64,000 nucleotides of DNA from Plazaster borealis. Taxonomy: Eukaryota > Echinodermata > Asteroidea > Forcipulatida > Labidiasteridae. The notes under the pieces were generated by a model. The model did no database searches and had not been told where the DNA came from. It was given only the letters and a program-made list of their open reading frames with translations. The first letter of the stretch is position 1. Each line of letters starts with the position of its first letter. Position numbers and translations under genes: made by a program. Positions 44,129 to 55,245 of the stretch are shown here, one piece after another. The stretch is taken from positions 8,325,501-8,389,500 of the forward strand of contig CM037473.1 of assembly GCA_021014325.1 (NCBI GenBank). Reading direction: 5' to 3'.

Positions 44129-44266
44129 TTGTTCTGTTGCCTCTTGTCCCCTGCCACCATATTGCTGTCTATATTGTAGATATGCTGTGTCTAGTACCCA
44201 TCTATCCAGGCACACAGTTCTAAATCCTGGATGATGCAAGATGCACTCGATATCCAGCTCAAACTC
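44129..44266 (-). pseudogene. Exon resembling the P2X7 receptor C-terminal domain
   Basis: From 44266 down to the donor CAA|GTGAGTGT at 44128, 46 codons read ECILHHPGFRTVCLDRWVLD then TAYLQYRQQYGG. The signature C-x3-HPGF-x3-CL-x2-WVL-x-TA-x2-QY matches the zinc-binding C-terminal domain of P2X7 and the many stand-alone invertebrate proteins that share it. A TGA four codons upstream and no acceptor there suggest the exon is truncated or decayed. The following part of the domain (YRQFxxWxWG) was not found below 44120. Confidence 0.55.
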
Positions 44267-44469
44267 ATTATTAATTCATTATGGTTAAGACCGAAGAACT
44301 TGGCATAGAAATCGGAAAGAGAATACTTGATGCCTAACAAGTGCTTTATGGTCTCCTAAATACTGTGCTTAGCATCAATGCCAAGTACAAGGAGAAACTC
44401 TGTCCTGTAGCATCCATTAGCTTGTTTGCAATTTGAAGAAATAAACAAAATTAAGCTACTCACAACTTG

Positions 44470-44640
44470 GCCATGCACGTTCCCATCCGCATCCGTCAGG
44501 CTGCGCTCTAACTCCAAGAGGTCATTCATTGAGTGCACTGGTAACATCCCTTGGGGCAAGTCCTCCATATTTGCACCCTCTCCCTGTCCTCTTAGTTTCA
44601 TCAACAGTTTTCGCTGACTTCTCTGCTCAGCCTTCACCTC
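44470..44640 (-). pseudogene. Possible DUF4806-like fragment
   Basis: A - strand frame contains LMKLRGQGEGANMEDLPQGM then LPVHSMNDLLELERSL. The pattern LP-(x)-SM-x-DLLELE-x2-L resembles the DUF4806 C-terminal region. A donor-like GTT|GTGAGT follows near 44466. Call is tentative. Confidence 0.3.
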
Positions 44641-44821
44641 TTAGGCCAGCCTGACCTGGGAACCTCACTCGCATAGAGCAGTCCCTGGGAAGCCGTCCCA
44701 CGTGGAGAAGCCTGTAACAATGAGGGTGCCCAACATAACGTGTATACCAGAATATAAAGCATTTTGATCGCGAATGCGATAAAATGAATTATTCTTCCCC
44801 TTTTGTCTCCACACCTTTTCG

Positions 44822-44924
44822 TCACCAAGTAAACTGATCCAGGGCATGATGTATTTCTGGAGCCAGCTCTTTTGTCTGCAGTTTCAGATCTTGGGCGTGT
44901 GTTGTGTTGGCATCGATAGTCAAC
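44822..44924 (-). pseudogene. Tentative third exon downstream of the WW/PC4 gene
   Basis: After an acceptor atcatttcag, the frame reads LTIDANTTHAQDLKLQTKEL then APEIHHALDQFTW and TGA. The phase does not agree with the donor of the preceding candidate exon (45313), so either a base was lost or the join is wrong. Confidence 0.3.
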
Positions 44925-44956
44925 CTGAAATGATCAAAGTAACATGCACAAAATCA

Positions 44957-45168
44957 CTCGTCAACGTATTGTCTGAAGGAAGGGAAGATGTTGGTGCAAT
45001 CTTTGTGTATTAACAAGTGAAGACTTGTTTACAGACCTGTCTCTAGCTCGTCAACGTATTGTCTGAAGGAAGGGAAGATGTTGGTGCAATCTTTGTGTAA
45101 CAAGTGAAGACTTGTTTACAGACCTGTCTCTAGCTGGTCAACGTATTGTCTGAAGGAAGGGAAGATGA
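44957..45168. repeat. Three tandem copies of about 90 bp
   Basis: cgtcaacgtattgtctgaag starts each unit. The first two are spaced 90 bp and the third 87 bp, from loss of a 'tat' triplet. Each contains gaagatgttggtgcaatctt and acagacctgtctctagct, except that the third is cut short. Confidence 0.9.
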
Positions 45169-45312
45169 TGTTTCCAAAACAGTTTCCTATTGGACAAGTA
45201 CGTTCTTGTCAAAGTTTCCTTTCAACCTTCCCATTGTCAAATATTAGGCGAGATTGTACGTTATATAAAACCACTCGTCTACGTAGTCATAAAGATTGGA
45301 TGCTGGACTTAC

Positions 45313-45517
45313 GCCAAAGAAAAGACACTGATGTTCGTCTTGGGTCCCCCAGTTCATCTCACATCCTTCGCATCCTAAGGCATCCTGAGCAGTGTACACG
45401 AACCCCAGTATCTGGTCTGTGACGATCTTGGTCAGAATTCGTTTGATGATCATTTTGACGGGGATTGACTCTCGGTGACATCAGTGCTGATGGGTAGGAT
45501 ACGTGCTGTATCATCTT
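45313..45517 (-). pseudogene. Second exon of the WW/PC4 gene, frameshifted
   Basis: The acceptor is ctcgttttag and the donor GGC|GTAAGT. The first part reads DDTARILPISTDVTESQSPS; after a one-base shift the frame continues IIKRILTKIVTDQILGFVYT and then GCEGCEMNWGTQDEHQCLFF, a Cys/His cluster (C-x2-C ... H-x-C) that may bind zinc. Phase from the PC4 exon agrees if the first exon is read in its shifted frame. Confidence 0.45.
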
Positions 45518-45595
45518 CTAAAACGAGGAATTAAGAAAAATAACAAGTGTCATTAGTTTTGAAGCAAATGATTTAAATCATTCCCAGAGCTTTGG

Positions 45596-46219
45596 TTATG
45601 GCAGTACTCTGACCGGCAAACTCATCCATTCTTCGGGAGTAAGGTTAAATCCCTTCTTCCCAGCCAGTAATCGGGTGTTGTTATGGCTCCAGTAATACTC
45701 TCTGATGTTAACGTAGGGGCTACCCTTGAATCGTTTAACATAAGCATAACGCTCACCTCCAATCTTGAATCTCTTGGCTTTCTTCTCGTTCTCCACCTCG
45801 TCGGGGTCCGCGGCGTAGAGTCGTTTGACGGTGTCTTTCCCTTTCACACCAGAGATGGATGCTGCTTGGCACACTGGTTTGGGTTGAGCTGATGATGATG
45901 ATGATGACTCGGTCAACTCATTAACTGCTGCAGTCAGAATGTCAATGTCGATCGAGTTCACCATTCTTCTCTGCTCACGCTGCACCGGTATATTGGGTAG
46001 GGGCCATACACTTTCTCTGGTATAGACGTTGAAGTAGTAAGCTCTCTCTGCAGTCGCACTGAGGCCTTCACGCCATCCATTTTTGACATGATCGTGTGTA
46101 AGTTTCTTCACACAGTCAAATGGTCCAGCATCTACCAAAGACGACGGGGCGGTAGGTGGTTCTGGTGAGTCAGATGACTCCTCAAAGAAAGGTAGGGTGG
46201 TGTTAAACTGTCCAGCCAT
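45596..46219 (-). pseudogene. WW + PC4 domain protein, probably frameshifted near its end
   Basis: A 207-codon - strand frame starts ATG GCT GGA. Residues about 45-75 form a WW-like domain (GWREGLSATAERAYYFNVYT then RESVWPLP). After a Ser-rich spacer, residues about 150-200 match the PC4/SUB1 single-stranded-DNA-binding domain (FKIGGERYAYVKRFKGSPYV, NIREYYW, AGKKGFNLTPEEW). PC4 proteins act as transcription coactivators; a WW module binds Pro-rich partners. The frame then gives a short unrelated tail, whereas a one-base shift after PEEW continues DEFAGQ to a donor (A|GTACTG) that fits the next exon. So a deleted base is likely and the copy may be a pseudogene. What the family does is unknown to me. 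Confidence 0.65.
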
Positions 46220-46590
46220 TGTGCATAAATACAGCAGAATTAAAGTTGTAGGAGCTCAGATGTCTTCTTTCTATCACCAGCGATATGAAATGGTGATTAA
46301 ACATCAAAGCGTACCTTTTTAGTCCTCCCAGTCTGGAGGATGAAAACAATATTGACCAATCAGCGCACAGAATCAGTCTTGTCGAAACTTGTCCGTGACG
46401 TCACACGGGCGATTCATTCATCACGTTGTAAACATGTCTTTTGTTTGCCCCCGACCGGCCCGGGCCTGCCCGGTCAGGGCCTTCCCGGGCTGGTTGGGGT
46501 GTTACACGTATGGTGTAAATGAATGATTCTAACTTTTGATTTGATAGGTGGCTCCTAAAAAGGAACCCGCTTCTACAACAGTAGAAATGT

Positions 46591-46965
46591 TTAGTTTATG
46601 ATATCCAACAGAACCAGCAGACGGGTCACGGGGTTCATGGTATGTATCGTCGTGTATCGTCTATGTATCGTCGTGGTCATCATCACCATACCTTGCGTCA
46701 TTTCAAAGTCTGCTTCGGTGCATTCTTTCAGCATCGTTGAGCATACTCCATTTAATTTAACTTTACTCAACTGCCCAGCTAGCATATAAAACGCTGCAAT
46801 AAATTTCTCTACTTCAGATTCCGTGGCCGCATACGCTTTTTCAGCATAATGAGGGATGCGCCGTTTTGCGATTCGATGCCTTCTGCGTGCACAACACACA
46901 CCAGAGCTTTTCTGAGGGTAACTCTCACCCCTGATAATGGAAGGATGCGTCTTGAAATACCCCAT
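46591..46965 (-). other. Unrecognised 124-codon - strand frame
   Basis: The frame has a basic patch (CCARRRHRIAKRRIPHYAEK) and a helical segment (SEVEKFIAAFYMLAGQLSKV). It might be a 5' exon of a - strand unit, but no splice partner or homologous family is recognised. Part of its 3' end is a short CGT-rich repeat. Confidence 0.2.
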
Positions 46966-49050
46966 CGTTTTGTTAGATCTTACTTTAGAGACACAGTGGC
47001 TGTGAAATTAGTTGAGCAGTATGAGCAAAGGTGTAAATTCAAACTAAAACAATTTTTTGCTTATTTATACACCAACTCAACTCGCCATTCACGGCTCAGT
47101 GACCCAGGAACACACGATTGACCAATCAGTACACAGAACGTACGTGATGTCACGGATTGTCTGGCCGTGTCCATGACATAGCCAGGATGACTTCATACGT
47201 CACGTTGTAAACATATCTTTGTTACGTAACGACTTGTCAAAACTTGTGCGTGACGTCACACCAGTGACTTTACTATAGCAGATGGATCATGTTGACTCCT
47301 GTTTTTGGAAGGTAAATTACCATGACCCACAGGGGTCAAATAATTATAGTAGTCCTCCACTCTTGAATTATCAGTTGTTGTAGTTGTTTGTTTGTTTGTT
47401 TGTTTGTTTTTATACGGTGGTAGATCCTTCCGTCACTTTATGGTAACTTTATGTATGGCAAGTCACCTATCGTTCCTTCCAAAAAGGATCCTCACCAATA
47501 ACGGCTTCAGACCGTTTTGTTCATCGTTTCCATTCATCGTACGCTATCCTGTACACACCTTCATGTGTGTGGTCACTCAAGCGAAAAACACCCTCCCTTA
47601 CGCTGGGCGCTGTTACCTCACTGCGAAAGAGGGGGAGGAAGGCAGGCCGAGGGAGGGAGGGAAGGAGGGGGGAGGGAGGTGGAGGGTCAAGAGGGAGGGG
47701 AGGGAAATAGGGAGGGAATGGGGTGCGAAACGCCCCTCCCATACTACTACCCTAACCCAACATAGATGTACATACATGTTTATGTACCTTCCAAAAAACA
47801 TACTGTTTATTTATTTATTTTATTTGTAATGAACTCAACACCATGCACTTATCTGTCACTGTGTAGTAGTATCAACATGCTACATTTACTGAAAACTAAA
47901 CAAAAAATTGCGAATTTCATATACATGTATGGGTCAATGTTATGAGTGCCATTTTGAGAAGTGATGATGATGGTACAACAATAACCGATATTTTGGTGCT
48001 TCAATTAAAACATTGGGGATACATTGTGCAACCCCAGTTTCATTTCCAAATGGTGTAAATTTTTGACTTAATTCTGCATTTCCATGTGTAACAGGCTCAA
48101 AAATCAAGACTGGAAACAGCATTATGATGAATAGATGTAATGTTTTGTTTCCATTTTTCCCACAGTGGAAACCGCGCGCAGCCAGCGCTGAACAAAATTG
48201 GATCTTAATAACTTTGCCTCCTTACAGAATGATGTCTTGCAACCAACTGAACTTAGATTATGAAAAAAAGACCCACAGGAATCAGTGTACAGCAATCCTG
48301 GGTTATGACTAAGCTAATGAATAAACATGAACAACTATCAATACAAAGGAATATGCAAATGAGACTAGTGCTACTTGTGACTTCAAGCTCAAATAAACAA
48401 AGACCATGGTGCAAAGAATAAGATTAAGATTGGCTGAAGAACACTCCAACAGATGCAATAAACTGTAAAATGAAATCTAATGGCATGAAAGACAAAGAAG
48501 TAATAAATGTAAGAGTAAAACCATGGAGGTCTACCTCTTTGTAAAAATCAAAGGGAATTAAACACATTAATCTGAGAAAACAAAACCATACAGTTTCCAC
48601 CTGTCACACATGGATAAGTTGTCAAAACAAAAGTTTTTGGTGTTGCATGTATGCAGTCACTTACAATACATTACATTTACAACATTGAGGGAGATGCTAC
48701 ATGTACATGTACTTTCACCTGTTTTATCATACTAACCTCCTTTTTCTCTGTGAACGACCATACTCATGCTCTGAAGATTCCACACAGCTGTGGGCCTCCA
48801 AATACAAACACTTCCTGTTTGCTTTGTCCCAATCATCTGAAATATGAAAAGGTTATCTTAAGTCTTAATTATTTAACTTGGGGCTCAAAAATTTATCTTC
48901 AAGACAATTTCTATATACCTGCAATAGCACATCAATAAATCTCTGACATCCGAACAGATCCCCAAAAATACAAAGTAGTCAGCATGTTCATTACACTTTT
49001 TATATTTACCAGTACGTCCGAGTGTTAATAAAGACAATAAATAGCTATAT
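46966..49050. other. No supported gene
   Basis: It contains a G/A-rich tract (47625-47720) and long AT-rich segments. The open frames across the G/A-rich tract are composition artefacts. Nothing exon-like is recognised. Confidence 0.4.
47625..47720 (+). repeat. Purine-rich (GGGA)n-like tract
   Basis: About 95 bases almost free of pyrimidines, built of gggaggga, gggagg and gaggg units. Confidence 0.8.
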
Positions 49051-49059
49051 GTTCATACT

Positions 49060-50430
49060 TGGTATGAAAACTGTGAATTTCTTCTGATTGCTGGATTGTG
49101 GAATGTCATCATAAGTATCAGTTATTTCTGTTGTCAGCTGATCCCTGCCAGACCAATATGCATTTGCTTTGTGGTCAGTCTCCGTCTCATCACCCATATA
49201 CCCTTCCCTCCATCTCGCTTGGGAAATCTTCTTTTAAATAAGATACTGATGTGAAAAATCTCATATGTGTTCACAGTAAAGGGCAGTAGAATGATGGTGC
49301 CTTGTGACAGAGTCTTTTCGTCAAACATTATGCTAAACAGCCGCCTTTTAGACTTTGTGCATCCTCTGGATGTATGTACATTGTTTGTGAGGCGATAAGC
49401 TTCAACAGTGGGTTTTATTGATGATCGTTCATCCATAGTTATGAAAACTTTTTTTCTTCTGGTTGCTGGATTGTGGAATGTCATCATAAGTATCAGCTAT
49501 TTCTCTTGTCAACTGATCCCTGCCAGACCCACATGCATTTGCTTTGTGGTCGGTCTCCGTCTCATCACCCATATACGCTTTCCTCCATCTCGCTTGGAAA
49601 ATCGTTGTTGAAATAAGTTTGCGGATGATACTGATGTGAAAATGTGTTCACGGTAAGGGCAGTAGAATGATTCGTCCTCCTTTCCACTAGTAGTACCTTG
49701 GCAAAGCCAACACAATAAAAAAATTGTACAAATCCTGGAAGTTTATCACACTGAACATAATGGTCTACCATCATTTGGTTGTTTGCAAATGCAGAATCTT
49801 TCAGTGCGTTGAGTTCAGTCGCTGTTCATGTCTCCTTTGACTGAAGAGCTTGAGTTTCGATCTTTGTCACTTCTTTCATCCTCTGTTGTTGGGAGATTTT
49901 TTTCCCATAGACATTAATATAGGTCCTTTCTTTAACTGACTTAGGTAGAAATCGACTTGATCATCTAACAGTAAAGTGTACCTTAAATGGTCGTACAGAG
50001 AAATACTGTATGAAGCCACCATCAGTGCAACAGCAACCTGAATGGAGTTTAACATAAATTTCTTGCAGTAACTTCACTTCTTGAAGAACATCAGTGTGGA
50101 GGTTTGACTGCCCCTTTCTTTCAGATACGATCTTGCGCAACACATCCTGAGATGCAGCGATTGTATACGAACGTTAAGACACACGTTTTATTACAGGCTT
50201 TGAATTCTTTTTGCTATGATTTGAGTCCAATTGTTTGTGAGGCGATAAGCTTCAACAGTGGGTTTTATTGATGACCGTTCATCCATAGTTATGAAAACTG
50301 TGAATCTCTTCTGATTGCTGGATTGTGGAATGTCATCATAAGTATCAGCTATTTCTCTTGTCAACTGATCCCTACCAGACCCATATGCATTTGCTTTGCT
50401 TCCCTCCATCTCCCTTGGAAAAGCTTTGTT
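49060..50430 (-). pseudogene. Rearranged coding modules incl. broken PHD finger, copies 1-3
   Basis: Module A (gctggattgtggaatgtcat, gtcaactgatccctgccaga; - strand coding VFITMDERSSIKPTVEAYRL) appears at about 49060-49250, 49385-49620 and 50225-50430. Module B (gaagtttatcacactgaaca, tggtctaccatcatttggtt) at 49612-49950 encodes, across shifting frames, a C-x-C opening, a QCD stretch and FYCPY(R/C), the skeleton of a PHD finger. Module C (GCCCTDGGFIQYFSVRPF) is at 49961-50143. All carry stops or frame changes. They read as shuffled exons of one parent gene. Confidence 0.5.
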
Positions 50431-51029
50431 GAAATAAGTGTAGAGACACTGGAAGGAGGCAGGTCCTCTATTTAAAAAGGACGATCATTCACCAGAATAC
50501 ACCAAAAGCAGAATTCATATATGACGTCAAAAATATAAAATAATCTCATGTACTGATTTTAATCCTCCAATGCTATAGCACTAGCACACAATACACAATT
50601 AATATAGCACAGTACAGTTACTTGTGTGAAGAGCAGAAGGCCAAACACCAGGCTGGCTACATACAACATACACATACATGACATTACAAGTCTACAGTAC
50701 AGTATCCGATCAGCCCTTAAAAATGAAAATTATTCTCTCATAAAAAGATGATTTGATACAAAGTAATACTTACAGATGTAGCTCTATAACATTATTATGT
50801 TCCTCCTTAGATAAATGTTTTTTGGAGCATGGCCAGAGCCATGCTCCCTACAAAAATAGAGAGAAATACCCCTTGAATAAAATGTGCTCTCTCTTGCTCA
50901 AAGCTAAATTGGAAAAGAGAGTGAGCCTAAAGCTCGCAACCCCAAACTTAACTTTTTATTATAAATTATGCTAATCGCAAAGTTGGATTAGACACTTGAA
51001 CACTGAGGGCGCACTTGGGTTCCCTACAT

Positions 51030-51560
51030 AAGTTTGCGGATGATACTAATGTGAAAAATCTCCTCCTTTCCACAAGTTGTTTCCTAAACAATGTTGATGT
51101 CTTGAATTTTCTCTGTGATGTACTTCTTGAACTTTATCGATTCCAAAGCCCTCTCTTCTGTGGTTACATGTAATCGTACCAGTCGGTCCATAAAACTCTC
51201 TTAATTTAACAAAGAAAAAACATTTACTATGTTCATATTACCTCCTGTCTTCTTCAAAAACTGTTGAAACAAAAACATTTGGACTTAAACCGGGTTCATA
51301 CTTTATGCAAGCAAAGTGAATCGTGACCCATTTGCGACGTAGGATTCGGTATGCAAATGAAAGTGTTTAAATTAATGTTTTACATTAATATAGGTCCTTT
51401 CTTCAATTGACTTAGGTAGAAATCGACTTGTTTATCTAACAGTAAAGTGTACCTTAAAGAGTCGTACAGAGAAATACTGTATGAAGCCACCATCAGTGTA
51501 ACGACAACCTGGATTGAGTTCAAGATAGATTTCTTGCAGTAACTTCACCTTTTCTCAAGG
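51030..51560 (-). pseudogene. Further module copies
   Basis: Short start of module B (agtttgcggatgatactaat), then the 40.9-kb module (51090-51205), then a degenerate copy of module C (tacagagaaatactgtatga, gatttcttgcagtaacttca). The order differs from that at 40.8-43.4 kb. Confidence 0.5.
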
Positions 51561-51565
51561 AACAT

Positions 51566-52288
51566 TCATTTTAATTCCCCCACTGCCAAGGTGTCACTGT
51601 TTGACTTCAGCAGATAGGACAAGATGTCGTTTACCTTCTCCTCTTCTGACAGCAGCGCTTTTACCTCTGCTTTCGGCACTCCCTGAAGGTAGTCCAGGAG
51701 GAATGCCCCTTGTTGATCCTCTGGAATGGAATACCTCTTGAAAGCGTTTCTCACGGAGGTGACAAAATCCCTGACTTCACCAACCTTGCCCTCAAAGGTA
51801 CTTATCTTGTGCTCTGGTGCCATCACAAGCTGAGATTGTGGCCTCGCTGCAAGAGGTTTAGCTAGCTGCTCAGGGATGCTGGTTGACGGTGCAGCTTCAG
51901 GGATGAGAGGGGTGTATATTTGGTCTCCCCATCCTTCTATAATTGGTGGCTTGATGACGCCTTTTTGGCACGGGACTACAACTTCACCATCCCCATCTGG
52001 ATAGAGTAAACCTCTGGCACTTGGATACTGTGTTTACAGAACAGCAAGACGAAGAGGGCCGTTGGGAGTGTCAAGTTGAAATCGATGGATGGTAACTGAT
52101 CCCGTTCCTCTCACTCTAACATACAAGGCCATCTGTTGTATTGGTGTGTCAACCTCGGCTTGAAGAAGAACTAAGACTAAGAGACAAAACAATGGCCACC
52201 GATGACGTTTCCTCAAAATCCTGCAGACTATGCCAAAAGATGTAAGGGGGCCGAGGGCACTACAATATTTAGTTGGACGCAAGTACAA
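51566..52288 (-). pseudogene. Gag-like ORF with one internal stop
   Basis: The - strand is open in one frame from 52288 to 51566 except for a TAA at 52034-52036. The first part has a hydrophobic segment (WPLFCLLVLVLLQA). After a Pro-rich stretch, the C-terminal 85 residues (STFEGKVGEVRDFVTSVRNA, AFLLDYLQGVPKAEV) have the helix pattern and FxG...YL-x-G-x-(A/P)-(K/R) layout of LTR-retrotransposon gag capsid domains. No reverse transcriptase or LTR is visible nearby. No in-frame ATG begins the frame. The call to gag is by pattern, not certain. Confidence 0.4.
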
Positions 52289-52732
52289 ATTTTAAGGCAG
52301 ATGGCTCATTGATTTGTGTCTTAGCTTAAACTGTTTTATTGTGAACACAGCACGAGGGACCTATATCCTGCACAAGCTGTTAAAGGTTGTGCAGGAGGAG
52401 TTAAAGATTGTGCAGGAGTGGTATAAAAACACTTGTATCCAGCACTTTAGGTATACTCTGACCCTGGATGCATTCTTCTTTGCTTGCATTTCCTCAACAG
52501 AAGCTAATGGATAGTAAAGTATTTGAATACAATTAAAAAATATATACATAAATTGCAATTACAGCAAACTAATTATTCACAAGTACGAAAAACTACCTGT
52601 CGCAGTCATATTGAGTTATTTTATTGGTTTAATTAGTATTGTTTGATGGTATTAATAATTGTTCCAAAGATAAGTTACTGTAGCTTTTATTAGGGCCTAG
52701 TACTAGTAGTGTAGTGTTAACATCAGTACATG

Positions 52733-52988
52733 TAAATATAAATATGAATAGTAAACTTGCGGGTACAACCATGTGTAAAAATCTTTATTGAGGGAGTGTT
52801 GGCTCTGAAAAGAGCCGGTTTGGTCTTGACGTTTCGAACAGTTTACTCTGCTCGTCTTCAGGAGAAAGAGCAGAGTATACTGTTCGAAACGTCGAGACCA
52901 AACCGGCTCTTTTCAGAGCCAACACTCCCTCAATAAAGATTTTTACACATGGTTGTACCCGCAAGTTTACTATTCATATTTATATTTA
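52733..52988. mobile_element. Near-perfect palindrome: 121-bp arms, 14-base loop
   Basis: The left arm 52733-52853 and right arm 52868-52988 are reverse complements with only about two mismatches seen. The loop is gtcttcaggagaaa. Arm landmarks: cttgcgggtacaaccatgtg, ggctctgaaaagagccggtt, gtttcgaacag. A 14-base sequence, atcagtacatgtaa, occurs at 52722-52735 and again at 53035-53048. This is a fold-back type non-autonomous element. Confidence 0.85.
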
Positions 52989-53399
52989 TAGTTACTCTTA
53001 TTCTCCTCACCATGCAAAGCTTCAAACAACATTTATCAGTACATGTAATTCTCTGTAATTATCATCGCTCACATGAGTCGATGATGATGGATTTTGAAAT
53101 TTATAGCAATTTGTTTAGCCCACAACTGAGTTTGGCGACAGTGACATTCAGTAAATCACCTCCATCCATTGACATGAACTTGGATAAATCTAGACCCATA
53201 TAGCTGTACTGTTTTTTCCCCCCGAAATTTTGACATCTGCGGTCGTACTCGCGCCCCAGCGAATTATAGCAAGTTCCGCTACTAACCATCCATGACGATC
53301 CAAATCTCGCTTGTATTGACCGTTGCCCTGCCTCAACAGGTGCCTTTAAACTTGCATTCTACAATAAACTTTACGTATGGACTCTGGCATTTTCGGCTG

Positions 53400-54120
53400 T
53401 TTGGCAGCTTGCAGCGATTGTATACGAACGTTAAGACACGTTTTATTACAGGCTTTGAATTCTTTTTGCCATGATTTGAGTCCAATTGTTTCGGAGGCGA
53501 TAAGCTTCAACAGTGGGTTTTATTGATGACCGTTCGTCCATAGTTATGAAAACCGTGAATCTCCTGATTGCTGGATTGTGGAATGTCATCATAAGTATCA
53601 GCTATTTCTCTTGTCAACTGATCCCTGCCAGACCCATATGCATTTGCTTTGTGGTTGGTCTCCGTCACCCATATACTCTTTCCTCCATCTCGCTTCGAAA
53701 ATCTTCGTTGAAATAAGTTTGCGGATGATACTGATGTAGAAAATCTCCTTTGTGTTCACAGTAAGGGCAGTAGAATGATTCGACCTCCTTTCCACTAGTG
53801 ATACCTTGGCGAAGCCAACGCAATACAAAATTGTACACATTCTGGAAGTTTATCACACTGAACATAATGGTCTACCATCATTTGGTTTTTTGCAAATGCA
53901 GAATATTTCAGTGCGTGGAGTACAGTCGCTGTTCATGTTTTTTGACTGAAGAACTTGAGTTTTCATCTTCGCACTTCTTTCATCCTCTGTTGTTGGGAGA
54001 TTTATTCCCATAGACATTAATATAGGTCCTTTCTTCAATTGACTTAGGTAGAAATCGACTTGATCATCTAAACAGTAAAGTGTACCTTAAACGGTCATAC
54101 AACATACGCAAAGTCTCTGG
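53400..54120 (-). pseudogene. Module A and B copy with broken PHD finger
   Basis: It repeats 50160-50430 and 49612-49950 with changes: gcagcgattgtatacgaacg, gtccaattgttt, gttatgaaaaccgtgaatct, then aagtttgcggatgatactga and agtttatcacactgaacata. On the - strand EIFCICKKPNDGRPL opens a PHD-like zinc finger; the second half (SFYCPYCEHK) is reached only after frame changes. It ends joined to gcaaagtctctggcactgt, shared with 42957-42977. Confidence 0.5.
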
Positions 54121-54439
54121 CACTGTCTCCAAATTCACTGTTTACCTTATTTTTCCATCTGGTTTCTAAATACAACCTCACAGGATGTGTATTCAACTCT
54201 TGCAGTATGTCTTCCTTACTGAAATCGGAGAGACACTGCCCACTAAAGGTTGCAAGCTGTGTCAATACCTGTCTTAACTCCACACCCTTAGCTTTATTTT
54301 TTCCGTCGGGGAAAAACAAGTCTGTAATTGTTTTCATAATGTCAGGTTCTTTCGCCTCCTTGCACAGGTCCAGAGGGTGTGATCCCCCACCCCGCTTGCT
54401 ACTACTTGACGTAAACCGTTGCACTCCTCGTGCTTCCAT
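54095..54439 (-). pseudogene. Unrecognised fragment with LFFPDGKNK motif
   Basis: A 114-codon frame with a basic Ser-rich start, then DIMKTITDLFFPDGKNKAKG, VLTQLATFSGQCL and HPVRLYLETRWKN, ending GDSARDFAY shared with the piece at 43009-42779. The LFFPDG ... RLYLxT(R/K) order is one I recall from uncharacterised invertebrate proteins. Function unknown. Confidence 0.35.
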
Positions 54440-54509
54440 CCAGCATATATCCGAGTTGTTTTGGTTGTGTTTGTTCCTGAAGTTGGCTTCAAGTTTCTGT
54501 TCTTAATCA

Positions 54510-55138
54510 TATTCTTTAATCTAGCTACTACTGGAGAAGTAGTTGTATCTCCTACAGAAAGTATAAAAAAGGAGAAAAGTAACTTTAATCATTTTGTCTA
54601 AAGGGTACAAAGTTGCTAAGTTGTTAGTAACAATAATTGTAACGCTCCGGCGAGGGTCGACCCTTTTAACAACACCAGTTACAAAATAATTTGAGACTGA
54701 AGATTTAAACACAAAATCATAAATCTTACGAAAAAGTATGTTCAGCATCTTTTTATAGTATGTACTTGCAGTTGCACTGTTCATGTAATTCCTCTAGATT
54801 TATTGTTTATCACATCCTTTGCATGCATCCTTAAAAAAACAACCAAAACATGATATAGTGTGTGCGTTGAGGGCACACTAGCTCCCCTCCCCCCACCCCC
54901 CCCCCACCCCCCCGGTCCTGATAGGCACTGCTGATGATAGGGCGGCAATCACAGGTGATGTTTTGCTCAGGCATTTTCACTAAATTACAAGAACATGAGG
55001 AAGTACATACTGTCAACTTGCTCTTTAGACTTCTGTCTAATCCTCACGTGGTCTCCCTTTTTTGAAACTCTAAGTAGCAGAAACTCACTATCTGTTAGTA
55101 TTGCAGCCTCTTTTACACCAACCTGCCGTCACAATAGC
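54510..55138. other. No gene seen; C-rich tract
   Basis: A C-rich stretch of about 30 bases lies at 54884-54913. No exon-like sequence is recognised. Confidence 0.35.
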
Positions 55139-55245
55139 AGGCCTGTGAAATCTCCGCTTTAAAGCGGATATCCGCTTTTTTCTTTTTTTGTTGTTTTTTT
55201 ATTTCCGCTTTTTTTTTTCTTCCGTTTTTTTTCTTCCTCTTTTTG
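55139..55245 (+). repeat. 'ccgctttaaagcggatat' repeat, copy 2
   Basis: It opens aggcctgtgaaatctccgct and has the same palindrome and T-rich 'ccgctttt' run as 30854-30960. Confidence 0.6.

Noticed and set aside
47392..47829. 145-codon + strand open frame
   Set aside because: Its second half is the purine-rich tract (Gly/Glu/Arg runs) and the first half has no recognisable content.
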